From an uncultured Oscillospiraceae bacterium (GTDB lineage: Bacteria > Bacillota > Clostridia > Oscillospirales > Ruminococcaceae): a stretch of 64,000 nt of DNA. Under the pieces are notes generated by a model that had not been told where the DNA came from, ran no database searches, and saw only the letters and a list, made by a program, of their open reading frames with translations. Every line of letters begins with the position of its first letter. The stretch's first letter is position 1. The stretch covers positions 16,763 to 80,762 of the forward strand of contig CAJUMG010000008.1 in assembly GCA_910587335.1 (NCBI GenBank). Direction: 5' to 3'. Below are positions 7,722-16,832 of the stretch, in pieces. The position numbers and the translations under genes are program-made.

Positions 7722-10142
7722 ATGACGACTGTGCAAAAAAGCCTGCACTGGAAAGCGTTTATCCTGGCGCTGGGGATCTCCACCGCCGTATTTTTGCCGT
7801 TTATCATTTATAATGGCGGCTATTTTATTTTTATTGGAGATTTTAATGCCCAGCAGATTCCGTTTTATAAGCTGGTTCATCAGGCAGTGCGGGAGGGAGC
7901 CTTTGGCTGGAGCTGGACCACCGATCTGGGAGCGAATTTCATCGCGTCCTACAGCTTTTACAATCTGACCAGCCCGTTTTTCTGGCTGACGATTCCCTTT
8001 CCCACCGACTGGGTACCGTTTTTGATGGCGCCGCTTCTGATTTTAAAGAACGCCTGCGCAGCGCTGACCTCTTATTTTTACATCGCCCGATTTGTGCGCC
8101 GGAAAGAATTTGCCGTTTTAGGGTCGCTTTTATACGCCTTTTCCGGCTTTATGTTTTACAACACCTTTTTCAACCACTTCCACGAGGTTGCGGTATTTTT
8201 TCCGCTGCTGCTCATTGGAATGGAGGACCTGGTCCAGAAGGGCCGACGGGGATTTTTCGCGGTGGCGGTGGCGGTCAACGCGGCGGTCAACTACTGGTTT
8301 TTTATCGGCAGCGCTGTGTTCTGCGTACTGTACTTTTTCTTCCGCTGCACCGACAAAAAATGGGGCGCGAGCTTCAAAAAATTCTGCTGGGTCGCCTTTG
8401 AGGCGGTACTTGGCATGGGGCTTTCCCTATTCGTCTTCCTGCCCGCCGTGTTGGGGATTATGGGCAATCCCCGGACCACCTCGGAGAATTTATTGTCCGG
8501 CTGGAGCTTTTGGCTGTACTGGCACGAGGAACGGCTGCCCGCCATTGTGGGAAGCTTTCTGTTTCCGCCCCATGTGCCGTCCCGGCCGGTGATGTTCCCC
8601 AACCACGGAGCCAAATGGTCCAGTCTCAGCGCATATCTTCCGCTGTTCGGCGCCACCGGTATGCTCGCCTATCTGACCTCGGCCCGGCGGTCCTGGCTCA
8701 AAAAGCTCATTGCCGCCTGTCTGCTCATCGCGGTGATTCCGGGACTCAACAGCCTTTTCATTCTGCTCAACAACTCCTACTATACCCGCTGGTTTTATAT
8801 GCTGATTCTTTTGATGAGCCTGGCGACGGTGCTGGCCATGGAGCGGCGGGGAATGGACTATCTGCGCGGGGTAAAATGGTCGGCGGGCATCACCGCCGGA
8901 ATGGTGCTGGCGGTGGGATTCACCCCTATCAAGGAAGAGGACAAGTGGAAAATTGGCCTTGCCTCTGACATGCCGACCTTTTGGCTGTACGCCTTTTTTA
9001 CCGGCGCGTGTTTGGTGGGCACCTGGCTTTTGATCCGCCGGTTTAAAAATACCCGGCAGATGCCGCGGGTGGCCATCGCCGGGGTGTGCGCCGTCAGCGT
9101 GCTGTTTGGCTGGATTTATTTTATCGACGGAAAAAATGCCCGCAGCTCGGACAACTGGCTGATCGAAAACGGAATCAACGGCAAAAATATGGTCCAGTTC
9201 CCGGAGGATGAAAATTTTGTCCGGACCGATTTTTATAACACCATCGAAAATTTGGGCATGTACTGGGACAGGCCCACCATCCAGGCGTTTCACTCCATCG
9301 TTCCGGTCTCGCTGATGGAGCTCTATCCCGAAGTGGGGGTGACCCGAGACGTATCCTCTAAGCCGGATACAAAGCTTTACGCCCTGCGCAGCCTGCTTTC
9401 GGTCCGCTGGCTAGTCATCGAAGAGCGAAACGAGGAACAAAGCCCCATGCCGGGTTACTCCTATGTTCGGACCGACGGCAACTTTAATCTGTACGAAAAC
9501 GACAACTTTGTCCCCATGGGCTTTGCCTTTGACCACTATATCACCCAGGAGACCTTTGATAAAACGGCTAAGGATTACCGCTGCCGGCTTTTGCTGAAAG
9601 GTCTTTTGCTGGACGAAGAGGCCGCTCTCCGCCACAGTGATATTTTGACCGAGCTTTCGGACAAAAAAGCCGACACCCTAAGCGAAGATGCTTTTGTGGC
9701 CGACTGCGCCGACCGCCGCCGGCAGGCTTCCTACCAGTTTAGGACAGACAATCGGGGCTTTGACTGCAAAATTCTTTTGTCAAAGGAAAATCTGGTGTTT
9801 TTCAGCGTCCCTTATGACAAGGGCTGGAGCGCGACTGTCAACGGAGAACCGGTCCCGATTGAAAAGGTAGACATTGGCTTTATGGCGGTGCGGGCGCCCC
9901 AGGGAGACAATGACATCCGCTTTACCTATCGGACCCCCGGTTTGACAGCGGGACTTTTGGTCAGCGGCGCGTCCCTTTTGATTTTGGCGGGCTATCTGCT
10001 TCTTTCTTACCGTCTCCGCCGCCGTCCGGCGCCCGCCATCCGCTATGAAATGCTGCAAACGCCGCAGGAGGAGCGCCAAATCTCCTTCGAAGAGTTGCTC
10101 CATCAAGACAAGGCGCAGGATCGCCCACAGGAGGAAGAATAA
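7722..10142 (+). CDS. YfhO family membrane protein, complete
   Basis: This 806-residue protein begins MTTVQKSLHWKAFILALG after a modest GGAG site. It has an N-terminal helix, about a dozen membrane spans over the first 450 residues (FIGDFNAQQIPFYKLVH and LYAFSGFMFYNTFFNHFHE are family-typical), then an outer-face beta-rich domain with FSVPYDKGWSATVNGE and a last helix near 735-755. YfhO proteins are GT-C-like membrane proteins tied to glycosylation of envelope polymers. The stop lies 2 bp before a GtrB-like glycosyltransferase, which probably makes the polyprenyl-phosphate sugar this protein uses; that pairing is inference from context. Its leader carries the tandem repeat. Confidence 0.88.
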   Translation: MTTVQKSLHWKAFILALGISTAVFLPFIIYNGGYFIFIGDFNAQQIPFYKLVHQAVREGAFGWSWTTDLGANFIASYSFYNLTSPFFWLTIPFPTDWVPFLMAPLLILKNACAALTSYFYIARFVRRKEFAVLGSLLYAFSGFMFYNTFFNHFHEVAVFFPLLLIGMEDLVQKGRRGFFAVAVAVNAAVNYWFFIGSAVFCVLYFFFRCTDKKWGASFKKFCWVAFEAVLGMGLSLFVFLPAVLGIMGNPRTTSENLLSGWSFWLYWHEERLPAIVGSFLFPPHVPSRPVMFPNHGAKWSSLSAYLPLFGATGMLAYLTSARRSWLKKLIAACLLIAVIPGLNSLFILLNNSYYTRWFYMLILLMSLATVLAMERRGMDYLRGVKWSAGITAGMVLAVGFTPIKEEDKWKIGLASDMPTFWLYAFFTGACLVGTWLLIRRFKNTRQMPRVAIAGVCAVSVLFGWIYFIDGKNARSSDNWLIENGINGKNMVQFPEDENFVRTDFYNTIENLGMYWDRPTIQAFHSIVPVSLMELYPEVGVTRDVSSKPDTKLYALRSLLSVRWLVIEERNEEQSPMPGYSYVRTDGNFNLYENDNFVPMGFAFDHYITQETFDKTAKDYRCRLLLKGLLLDEEAALRHSDILTELSDKKADTLSEDAFVADCADRRRQASYQFRTDNRGFDCKILLSKENLVFFSVPYDKGWSATVNGEPVPIEKVDIGFMAVRAPQGDNDIRFTYRTPGLTAGLLVSGASLLILAGYLLLSYRLRRRPAPAIRYEMLQTPQEERQISFEELLHQDKAQDRPQEEE

Positions 10143-10144
10143 TC

Positions 10145-11116
10145 ATGGATCGATTGTATTTAGTGGTTCCTTGCTATAATGAAGAAGAGGTTTTGCCCGA
10201 AACCGTCCGCCGGCTGACCGACAAGCTAAACCGAATGGCCGGGAAAGGACTGGTTTCGGCGGACAGCCGGATCCTGCTGGTGGACGACGGCAGCCGGGAC
10301 CGCACCTGGGAGCTGATCTGCGGCTTTCACCAGGAAAACCCGGCGGTATCCGGGCTCAAGCTTTCCCGCAACCGTGGGCACCAAAACGCGCTGGTCGCGG
10401 GGCTGATGACCGCCCGGGAGCTGTGCGACATCACCATCTCGTTAGACGCGGATTTGCAGGACGATATTGAGGTGCTGGACCAGTTTGTGGAAGCGTATCA
10501 CAAGGGCGCCCAGGTGGTTTACGGCGTGCGCAGCGCCCGGGATACGGATACGGCCTTTAAGCGGTCCACCGCTATGGGGTTTTATGGGCTGATGAAAAAG
10601 ATGGGGGTGGATATTGTCAGCAACCACGCCGATTACCGGCTGATGAGCAAAAAAGCGCTGGACTGCTTTTCCGGCTACCGGGAGGTCAACCTGTTTTTGC
10701 GGGGAATTGTGCCGCTCATCGGGTTTCCGACGGCGGTGGTGACCTACGAGCGCAGCGAGCGGTTTGCGGGAGAGTCCAAGTATCCGCTAAAAAAGATGCT
10801 CTCCTTTGCCTGGGATGGGATTACCTCCTTTAGCACCAAGCCATTATCGCTGATTACCGGCGTGGGAATCGCGGTGGGCTTTCTGTCCGGGCTGGGGCTT
10901 TTGGCGGCGCTGATCTGTCTTTTGTGCGGCGTATCGGTAGCAGGATGGGTCTGGGTGCTGGTTTCGGTCTGGCTGGGGCTGGGAATTCAGCTGGTAGCCC
11001 TGGGATTGGTAGGCGCCTACGTGGGCAAAACCTATGCGGAGGTAAAGGACCGTCCCCGCTATCATATTGAAATGCTGTTGGACGAAGGAAAGCGGCCGGG
11101 TGGCGAAAAGGGATAA
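10145..11116 (+). CDS. Polyprenyl-phosphate glycosyltransferase, GT2, GtrB/DPM1-like
   Basis: This 323-residue enzyme has an N-terminal GT-A domain: YLVVPCYNEEEVLPE, LLVDDGSRDRTWE, the DXD-type SLDADLQDD, and NHADYRLMS. Two C-terminal membrane helices follow (about 235-260 and 265-295), then a short basic tail. GtrB-like enzymes move a sugar from a nucleotide donor to undecaprenyl phosphate on the cytoplasmic face. The ATG follows AGGAGGAAGAATAATC and is 2 bp from the YfhO stop, so the two form a tight pair for envelope glycosylation. The sugar is unknown. Confidence 0.88.
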   Translation: MDRLYLVVPCYNEEEVLPETVRRLTDKLNRMAGKGLVSADSRILLVDDGSRDRTWELICGFHQENPAVSGLKLSRNRGHQNALVAGLMTARELCDITISLDADLQDDIEVLDQFVEAYHKGAQVVYGVRSARDTDTAFKRSTAMGFYGLMKKMGVDIVSNHADYRLMSKKALDCFSGYREVNLFLRGIVPLIGFPTAVVTYERSERFAGESKYPLKKMLSFAWDGITSFSTKPLSLITGVGIAVGFLSGLGLLAALICLLCGVSVAGWVWVLVSVWLGLGIQLVALGLVGAYVGKTYAEVKDRPRYHIEMLLDEGKRPGGEKG

Positions 11117-11248
11117 GCTTGCAGGCGAGTCCGTCAAAAAAAGCTTATAAAAAATTGCAGAATTTGCGAATGTATCTAATGTTTTGTGACTAATCTGTTA
11201 CTGTCATTTGTTATAAAAGAGACAGATAATAAGGAGGAGGGTCACAAA

Positions 11249-12163
11249 ATGAAACTTTTCGGCATCCTATTTGCAGGTACGGCAAAGGCTACAACAGGGG
11301 TGATCGCTACCGTGGCAACCGCGGCGACGGTGGTGACTGCGGCAACGGTCGCTTATTCTCCGGCGCCGCCCATCCAGGCGGAACCGTCTGCGCCCAGCAC
11401 ATATGTAGAGAGCCTGCCGGTTCAGCCAGAGACTCTGCCAATAGAGGAGGATCTTTCTGTAAAGGCGGAAATTCCGGTGGAGGACACACAGCCGGCTAGG
11501 GAGAATCACGCCGCTTCGGCAGCGGACAGCGCCAATATCAGTTCTGTAGCGCCAAAGGCAAAGGAGGATATCGTCGTTCCCCAGACAGAACAGCCGGTGA
11601 CCAGCGTACAGCCAGAAAACCTGCCGGCCCAGACGCAGAGTCCGTCGACAGAGGAACAGCCCGATCCTGTAAAGACGGAAATCGCTGAAAATGCCGCACC
11701 GCCAGCTGCAAAGGATGTAAATATAGACCGTGTGGAGAAGAAGCCCACAGTGCAGCCGGTCAAGGATACCGTTTCCGAGCCCCAGGAAAAACCCGAGGTA
11801 AAAAGTGAGCCGGTGAAGGACAACACAGCTGTTTCTGCGCCCGCGCCCGCTCCCGCTCCTGTGCCGACCGAGCCAGAGCCTGTATACACGCCAGCACCCC
11901 AGCCGGAACCGGAGAAAGCTCCTTCCTACCAGTTTTCGTATGACCGCACTACAAGCATTTATGCAAATGACAACGAAACGCTGCTTCGTGTAGAGTACTA
12001 TGATGAGAACAACAAGCTCACCCATTATTCGAAGGTAGAGGATTACGATCCCAAAACCCATTCCTACACCGAGAATATCTATACCTATGACGAAGAGACC
12101 GAAACCGAAATTTTGCAGCGGACGGATGTCTATGAAGGCGATTCTTCGGAGAGCGCGGAGTAA
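11249..12163 (+). CDS. Pro/Glu-rich secreted or membrane-anchored protein of unknown function
   Basis: This 304-residue protein starts MKLFGILFAGTAKATTG 8 nt after AAGGAGGAGGG. An N-terminal Ala/Thr/Val-rich hydrophobic stretch (about 15-36) looks like a signal anchor. Residues 38-245 form a low-complexity linker rich in Pro, Glu, Val and Thr with runs such as APAPAPAPVPTEPEP. The last 60 residues form a small Tyr/Asp/Glu-rich module (VEYYDENNKLTHYSKVEDYD, TYDEETETE). I recognise no family. It resembles a wall-spanning stalk with a small outer tip. A strong terminator follows. Confidence 0.7.
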   Translation: MKLFGILFAGTAKATTGVIATVATAATVVTAATVAYSPAPPIQAEPSAPSTYVESLPVQPETLPIEEDLSVKAEIPVEDTQPARENHAASAADSANISSVAPKAKEDIVVPQTEQPVTSVQPENLPAQTQSPSTEEQPDPVKTEIAENAAPPAAKDVNIDRVEKKPTVQPVKDTVSEPQEKPEVKSEPVKDNTAVSAPAPAPAPVPTEPEPVYTPAPQPEPEKAPSYQFSYDRTTSIYANDNETLLRVEYYDENNKLTHYSKVEDYDPKTHSYTENIYTYDEETETEILQRTDVYEGDSSESAE

Positions 12164-12200
12164 TCCGAGTTCATGGCAAAAGATAAAAAAATATTCCAAA

Positions 12201-12230
12201 GGCCGGGGGGAGTCATCCTCCCGGCTTTTT
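12201..12230 (+). terminator. Rho-independent terminator
   Basis: GCCGGGGGGAG (12202-12212) pairs with CCTCCCGGC (12217-12225) and is followed by TTTTT. Confidence 0.8.
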
Positions 12231-12298
12231 CTCTGCCGAATTGCGCAGAGAAAATCCGGCGAAATCACAAGATTTAAGGGGGATTTTGCAGATTTTTC

Positions 12299-12327
12299 TT
12301 TACAAACGATCGGGCAGTATCTATAAT
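12299..12327 (+). promoter_or_regulatory. Sigma-A promoter of the DMT transporter gene
   Basis: TTTACA (12299-12304) and TATAAT (12322-12327) are separated by 17 bp. The leader to the ATG at 12383 is about 50 nt. Confidence 0.75.
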
Positions 12328-12382
12328 AAATACTTGCGTGTAGAAAATATTTCCGCAAAATTTTTGTAAGAGGTGACTGTCA

Positions 12383-13288
12383 ATGTGGTTTTTGTTTGCA
12401 ATTTTAACGATTCTGGCGTGGAGCGGCGCTGATCTGTTCTATAAAAAAGGTGCGGACCCCGCAGACCCATACAGCCACTGGAGAACCGTGATGATGGTAG
12501 GACTGGTCATGGGCCTGCACGCGATCATCTATTACGGCATCATCTGCAAGGAGCCCTTTTCTCTCATGAACATGGTCCGGTATCTGCCGGTGTCCGCCAT
12601 GTACATTTTGTCCATGACGCTGGGGTATGTGGGACTTCGATATATTGATCTTTCTGTTTGCTCGCCGATCAGCAACTCCTCCGGCGCGGTGGCGGCGCTT
12701 TTATGCTTTCTGGTACTGGGCCAGCGTATGAGTATTCTGCAATTTGGCGCGGTAGCCGCTATCTGTGCCGGCATTTTGGGCCTTTCGATTATAGAAAAGA
12801 AAAACGCGGATAGGGAACGGGCTGAAGCAGGGGAAATCGTAGACAAAAAGTATTCGGTCAGTGCAGTGGCGATTTTATTTCCGATTCTTTACTGCATCAT
12901 CGACGGACTGGGAACCTTTGGCGACGCGTTCTACCTGGATGGGGACAACCCGATCTTTACCGAAAATCAGGCAAATATGGCCTATGAAATGACCTTTTTG
13001 CTCATGGCGGTTTTTGCCATGGTCTACCTGGTTTTCGTCCGCCGGCAAAAGCTGTTTTCCGCCAGCACAAAGCCGCTGACCGGTGCGGCTCTGCTGGAGA
13101 CGGCAGGTCAGTTCGTTTATGTATACGCCATGTCCTCCAACGCGATTGTAGTGGCGCCGATGATTGCGTCCTTCAGCATTTTTTCGGTGCTCTGGTCCCG
13201 GATTTTTCTGAAGGAAAAGCTCACTGGCAGCCAGTACGCCATGATTGTTTTAGTCTTGCTGGGCATTGGCATTCTGGGGATCGAATAG
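12383..13288 (+). CDS. DMT superfamily (EamA-type) transporter
   Basis: This 301-residue protein has about ten predicted membrane helices in two EamA-like halves, with a cytoplasmic loop rich in Lys, Glu and Arg around residue 135-155. GLRYIDLSVCSPISNSSG in the first half and a C-terminal VAPMIASFSIFSVLWSRIFLKE match drug/metabolite transporters. The substrate cannot be deduced and the gene stands alone between its own promoter and a bidirectional terminator. It starts MWFLFAILTILAWSG after AGAGGTGACTGTCA. Confidence 0.8.
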   Translation: MWFLFAILTILAWSGADLFYKKGADPADPYSHWRTVMMVGLVMGLHAIIYYGIICKEPFSLMNMVRYLPVSAMYILSMTLGYVGLRYIDLSVCSPISNSSGAVAALLCFLVLGQRMSILQFGAVAAICAGILGLSIIEKKNADRERAEAGEIVDKKYSVSAVAILFPILYCIIDGLGTFGDAFYLDGDNPIFTENQANMAYEMTFLLMAVFAMVYLVFVRRQKLFSASTKPLTGAALLETAGQFVYVYAMSSNAIVVAPMIASFSIFSVLWSRIFLKEKLTGSQYAMIVLVLLGIGILGIE

Positions 13289-13332
13289 AAAAGATTCCCT
13301 TTGACGAGATGCTGGCAGAGCATTTAGAGCAT

Positions 13333-13368
13333 AAAAAAGCAGCCGTTTTTTGATACGGCTGCTTTTTT
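13333..13368. terminator. Bidirectional terminator
   Basis: AAAAAAGCAGCCGT (13333-13346) and ACGGCTGCTTTTTT (13355-13368) are exact reverse complements, ending the DMT gene on the plus strand and the SpoIID fusion gene on the minus strand. Confidence 0.9.
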
Positions 13369-13376
13369 ATATCGGT

Positions 13377-16300
13377 TTATTTTACGCTGGCGCCAGGGTA
13401 GTAATGCTCCAGTATCTCTACATAGCTATAGCCTTGCTTAGCCATTTCCACCGCACCCCACTGGCTCATCCCCACGCCGTGGCCATAGCCCTTGGTGGTA
13501 AAGACGATGTTGTCTCCGCTTTCCTCCCAGGTAAAGCAGGCCGAACGCAGATTGAGCACGCTTTCTCGCAGAAGACGCCCGGTAATGGTCGCGCCGGTGC
13601 GGAAAGCGGAGCTGCCGCTTTTTTGCACGGTGCTGAATCCGCCCACAGTCATATTATCGTTATAGCCGCCGCTGGTATAGGATTCTACCGAGAACCAATC
13701 CTCCACCGGCACCTCGCTTAAATCAATGCCCAGATACTCCCACACCCGGTCGATCACCTGCTCCTTGCTCATGCTGGTGGACCGCTGGAAAGCGCTGGAG
13801 ACATTCTCATCCCAGGAGCTATCCACCGAGCCGTAGCCCGCCACCGATGAACCCCAGACCTCCTGCGGTTCGTTGGTCCGGCCGGCGGAGATGGAGAAGT
13901 AAAACACATCCATCAGCCCGCCGCCGGCATAAAGCGCCTCGCCCCAGACCTCCTGCACCGCTTGCTTTACGGTGCTGGAAGGCGTTCCCAGACTCAGGCC
14001 GGTGGGATAATTTCCGTTTTGATTGCGCTTATAAAGCAGCGTATAGGTCGCCACCGCCTGTGCCTTGATCGACTCGTAGCTGCCGTTGCCAAGCTCTGCG
14101 GCAACCACCCGACAAACCGCGTCATACGCGTCGTAATCCTTGCCGTTGACCCGGAAGGTTGTACCGTCCGAAGGGGGCGCTGTGTTGTCGCCATCGCCAT
14201 TGGAGCTGCCAGAAGAGCTGCTGGAAGAAGACGAATTGGTATCGTTACCAGAGCTGGAGGAGCTGCTGGAGGAAGCCGAGCTGCTGGAAGAGATCTGCCC
14301 GCTCTGAGAAGAAGAGGAGGAGGACAGGGTGGTTTCATCCACCCCAACCTCCGGCGGCTCTGACTCGGAAGAAATCTCGCTTTCCTTCGGCGGCTGGGAG
14401 GAAGAGGCGGCCGAGGAGGAAGAAGGCGGCAGAGAGCTGGCCTGACTGGAGGAGGAAGAGCTGCTCGAAACCGAAGAAGCCTCGCTTTGGGAAACGCTTT
14501 CCTCCTGAGAAGAATCGCTGTCCGAGGAGCTGGATTCCGCCTTGCTGGACTCGCTGGAGAAGTCCGATATCTGCTGACTTTCCTTTTCCGGACGGTTGTC
14601 CTCCTTGTCCGGCGCAGGGATATTCCCTTCGCTCTGCTGCACCTTTTCAGGCAGCAGAGGCTGCGCGTTATAGACCGCATCGTCGGTTTTAACGGTTTTG
14701 ACCTCGCCGCTGCGGGTCTGGCGCGCCATAACAATCAAGCGCGCTCCGTCGAAATCCTTCGTTTCGGTGGACAGTGTCAACAGCTTGTCCCCTTGCCGCA
14801 GGTCCACCGTAGTGCAGATGAGACTGCGGGCCTCCATCTCACTGGCAAGGGCTTCCCACTCCGCTTCGTCCGCCGGATTTTGGAAGTTTTCATAGTCGAA
14901 GCAGCCTTCTTCCGCCGGGTCGGTGACAAATACAGCGCAGATTTTATAATTGTTCTGGCCGTATACCGTATCAAAGGAGAGGATGGGATGCTCCCGATAA
15001 TAGGTAAGCTTTCGATAATCCTCCAGCTGGGCAAACATCTGCCCGTCCTGCATATGGTTGCCATATAGCGTGAGGTTGACATCTTCAGCCAGGCTGGCTG
15101 GCGCATTTAAAAAGGTTGTCCCGTATAAGCTCGGTTCCTTTTTAAAGTTGCGAAGAGAATAGAAGGTATTGTCCTTGCCCTGTACCACCGGGAAGGAAAA
15201 GTCCGTATCCGGCGCGCTGAGCCAACCGACAATATCCTGATTTTGTTCCCACAAAAGGGTGAACCGCTGGTCATACCCTTCCGGATAGCCGTCCGGAACA
15301 GCAGAACCGCCGCCGGACTGATAGAGGCTGAACATGGCGGCGCGCAGCTGTCCGGCGCGGTGCGCCTGCCAGTAAAAGGAACCGACAGCACCCGCCACCA
15401 AAAGCGCGGCGGACAGCAAAATCCCTAGCGTCACCTTTCCCACGACAGCCAATGGATGGGCGGGCTCTTTTTCCCTTTGGACTTTGCCCGCCGATTTTTT
15501 CCGCGGAGGAAGCGCGTCCCCCGGCATCTGCCAGAGGGCGAACCCGTCTGACGAGAAGGTACAAACCCGCAACGGACCGCTTTTCCCTGAGAGAGCCGCC
15601 GCAAGGTCCACGCCGGCGGCAAGAAACCGCGAATCACCGTTTATGTACCGGCGAGCCATATCCAGCGCCGCCGAGGCCGCCAGCTCCCGATCAAAATTCA
15701 GTCTTTCCTCCGGCACCAAGATCCGCGCTGTCCAAGCTCGGTCCTGGTCGCATAAGGCGGCGTAGGCCATATCGGTGTGGCGTCCAGCGGGGCAAAAGCC
15801 GGTCACGCCAATACCTAGGGCCGAACCGAACCGTTCCTGGGCGCTGTGGGCCATCTGCACCGCCAAGGGTGCGGAAACACCCTTGTGCTTTTTTAAAATC
15901 CGCCGGGGGATTCCGGTGGTCTTGGCGCTTTTTCGTCCAATTTCCATGGCGGGAAGCTCTTTTCCCCCAGTGGATGACGCTTCCAACAGACGCCGGAGCT
16001 CGTTTTGCCCTTCCTTTTCCGCGGTGGCAACGGTAACCCCTGCCTGGGCGGCTGTGTCGGAAAAGGCGGCGGCTACCGTTTTGGCTCCGGTGAAAAAAGC
16101 GCCTTCCAACGCGCTTTGCACAAGACCCGCGGCTGCCTCTGTATGATTTTTTTCCTCTTCTGGAATGATGCGGATAGAAAGACCCAGCCCCTCTTTTTTT
16201 ACCACAATTTTCGCCAGCTCCCTGGCAGGGTCCAGCTTATGGGTGATCTGCTCCAGCGAAACGCCAAAAGCGCCGCCCTCCACCGGCTGGGAGGCGGGAG

Positions 16301-16799
16301 CATAAATCTTTTCCAGATAGGGCAGCAGCCTTTCCTCGGTCATGGCGGCAAGCTCCGCTGCTCCCGCGGGCAATGCTGCGATACACTGATCCTCCGCGAC
16401 CAGCGCGTATCCCGGACAATCTCCCCAGCGGTTGAGGAAGGGATGGGCGCCCGCCGGAATTTTCACCTTTTTCAGATCCTCTTTAGACAGGGCCTCTTCC
16501 TCTACCTTATAACGTTTTTTCATCTGCTCCAGCGCCGCTGGACAAACCTCCTCCCGAAGGCCCAATCCTTCGCAGAGAAGCAGGGTGGTGAAGTCTGCCT
16601 GTCCATTGCCAAGCCCGCCGATTAAAAGCACCGTGTCACTACGGCGCAGAGCGGCGATCAACGCGCTTTCCAATGCTTTTCGATCCGATTTTGCTTCGGT
16701 CACAATATGTTTGTCAATCCCCAGTGGAGACAAAAGGTCCAACAGCATCTGCTGCTGATTTTCTTTTGCCTCGCCGGCAAAAATGATGTCAAGCTTCAT
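13377..16799 (-). CDS. CinA-like / pseudo-sortase B / Ser-rich stalk / SpoIID fusion protein
   Basis: This 1140-residue protein starts MKLDIIFAGEAKEN 7 nt after AAAGGAGG. Residues 1-165 resemble the MoCF-like N-domain of CinA (DTVLLIGGLGNGQADFTT; KIPAGAHPFLN). Residues 215-390 resemble the CinA C-domain (GVTVATAE, KKHKGVSAPLAVQMAHSA, LGIGVTG), but the family's SCTGG motif is KEGQN. A membrane helix spans about 451-478. Residues 510-695 have a class B sortase fold (DTDFSFPVVQGKDN), yet the GH of the usual YGHxM reads YGNHM (579-583) and the LSTC cysteine is Glu679; only an Arg near 687 remains. A Ser-rich stalk (741-878) leads to a SpoIID/LytB domain (885-1140) with AAELGNGSYESIKAQAVA (candidate catalytic Glu902) and GYGHGVGMSQWGA. 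Inferred topology: CinA-like part inside, SpoIID outside. It is the last gene of the desulfurase-thiI unit. Confidence 0.85.
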   Translation of the reverse strand: MKLDIIFAGEAKENQQQMLLDLLSPLGIDKHIVTEAKSDRKALESALIAALRRSDTVLLIGGLGNGQADFTTLLLCEGLGLREEVCPAALEQMKKRYKVEEEALSKEDLKKVKIPAGAHPFLNRWGDCPGYALVAEDQCIAALPAGAAELAAMTEERLLPYLEKIYAPASQPVEGGAFGVSLEQITHKLDPARELAKIVVKKEGLGLSIRIIPEEEKNHTEAAAGLVQSALEGAFFTGAKTVAAAFSDTAAQAGVTVATAEKEGQNELRRLLEASSTGGKELPAMEIGRKSAKTTGIPRRILKKHKGVSAPLAVQMAHSAQERFGSALGIGVTGFCPAGRHTDMAYAALCDQDRAWTARILVPEERLNFDRELAASAALDMARRYINGDSRFLAAGVDLAAALSGKSGPLRVCTFSSDGFALWQMPGDALPPRKKSAGKVQREKEPAHPLAVVGKVTLGILLSAALLVAGAVGSFYWQAHRAGQLRAAMFSLYQSGGGSAVPDGYPEGYDQRFTLLWEQNQDIVGWLSAPDTDFSFPVVQGKDNTFYSLRNFKKEPSLYGTTFLNAPASLAEDVNLTLYGNHMQDGQMFAQLEDYRKLTYYREHPILSFDTVYGQNNYKICAVFVTDPAEEGCFDYENFQNPADEAEWEALASEMEARSLICTTVDLRQGDKLLTLSTETKDFDGARLIVMARQTRSGEVKTVKTDDAVYNAQPLLPEKVQQSEGNIPAPDKEDNRPEKESQQISDFSSESSKAESSSSDSDSSQEESVSQSEASSVSSSSSSSSQASSLPPSSSSAASSSQPPKESEISSESEPPEVGVDETTLSSSSSSQSGQISSSSSASSSSSSSSGNDTNSSSSSSSSGSSNGDGDNTAPPSDGTTFRVNGKDYDAYDAVCRVVAAELGNGSYESIKAQAVATYTLLYKRNQNGNYPTGLSLGTPSSTVKQAVQEVWGEALYAGGGLMDVFYFSISAGRTNEPQEVWGSSVAGYGSVDSSWDENVSSAFQRSTSMSKEQVIDRVWEYLGIDLSEVPVEDWFSVESYTSGGYNDNMTVGGFSTVQKSGSSAFRTGATITGRLLRESVLNLRSACFTWEESGDNIVFTTKGYGHGVGMSQWGAVEMAKQGYSYVEILEHYYPGASVK

Positions 16800-16832
16800 C
16801 CCACATCCTCCTTTACTCACAAAACCGGCCAG

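Noticed and set aside
11267..12358. A 363-codon minus-strand frame opposite the Pro-rich protein
   Set aside because: The Arg/Cys/Leu-rich translation is what the reverse of Pro/Glu-rich codons gives, and there is no start signal.
14000..14700. Long frames antisense to the Ser-rich stalk
   Set aside because: They arise from the repetitive TCC/AGC codons of the stalk and encode Arg/Pro-rich low-complexity sequence.
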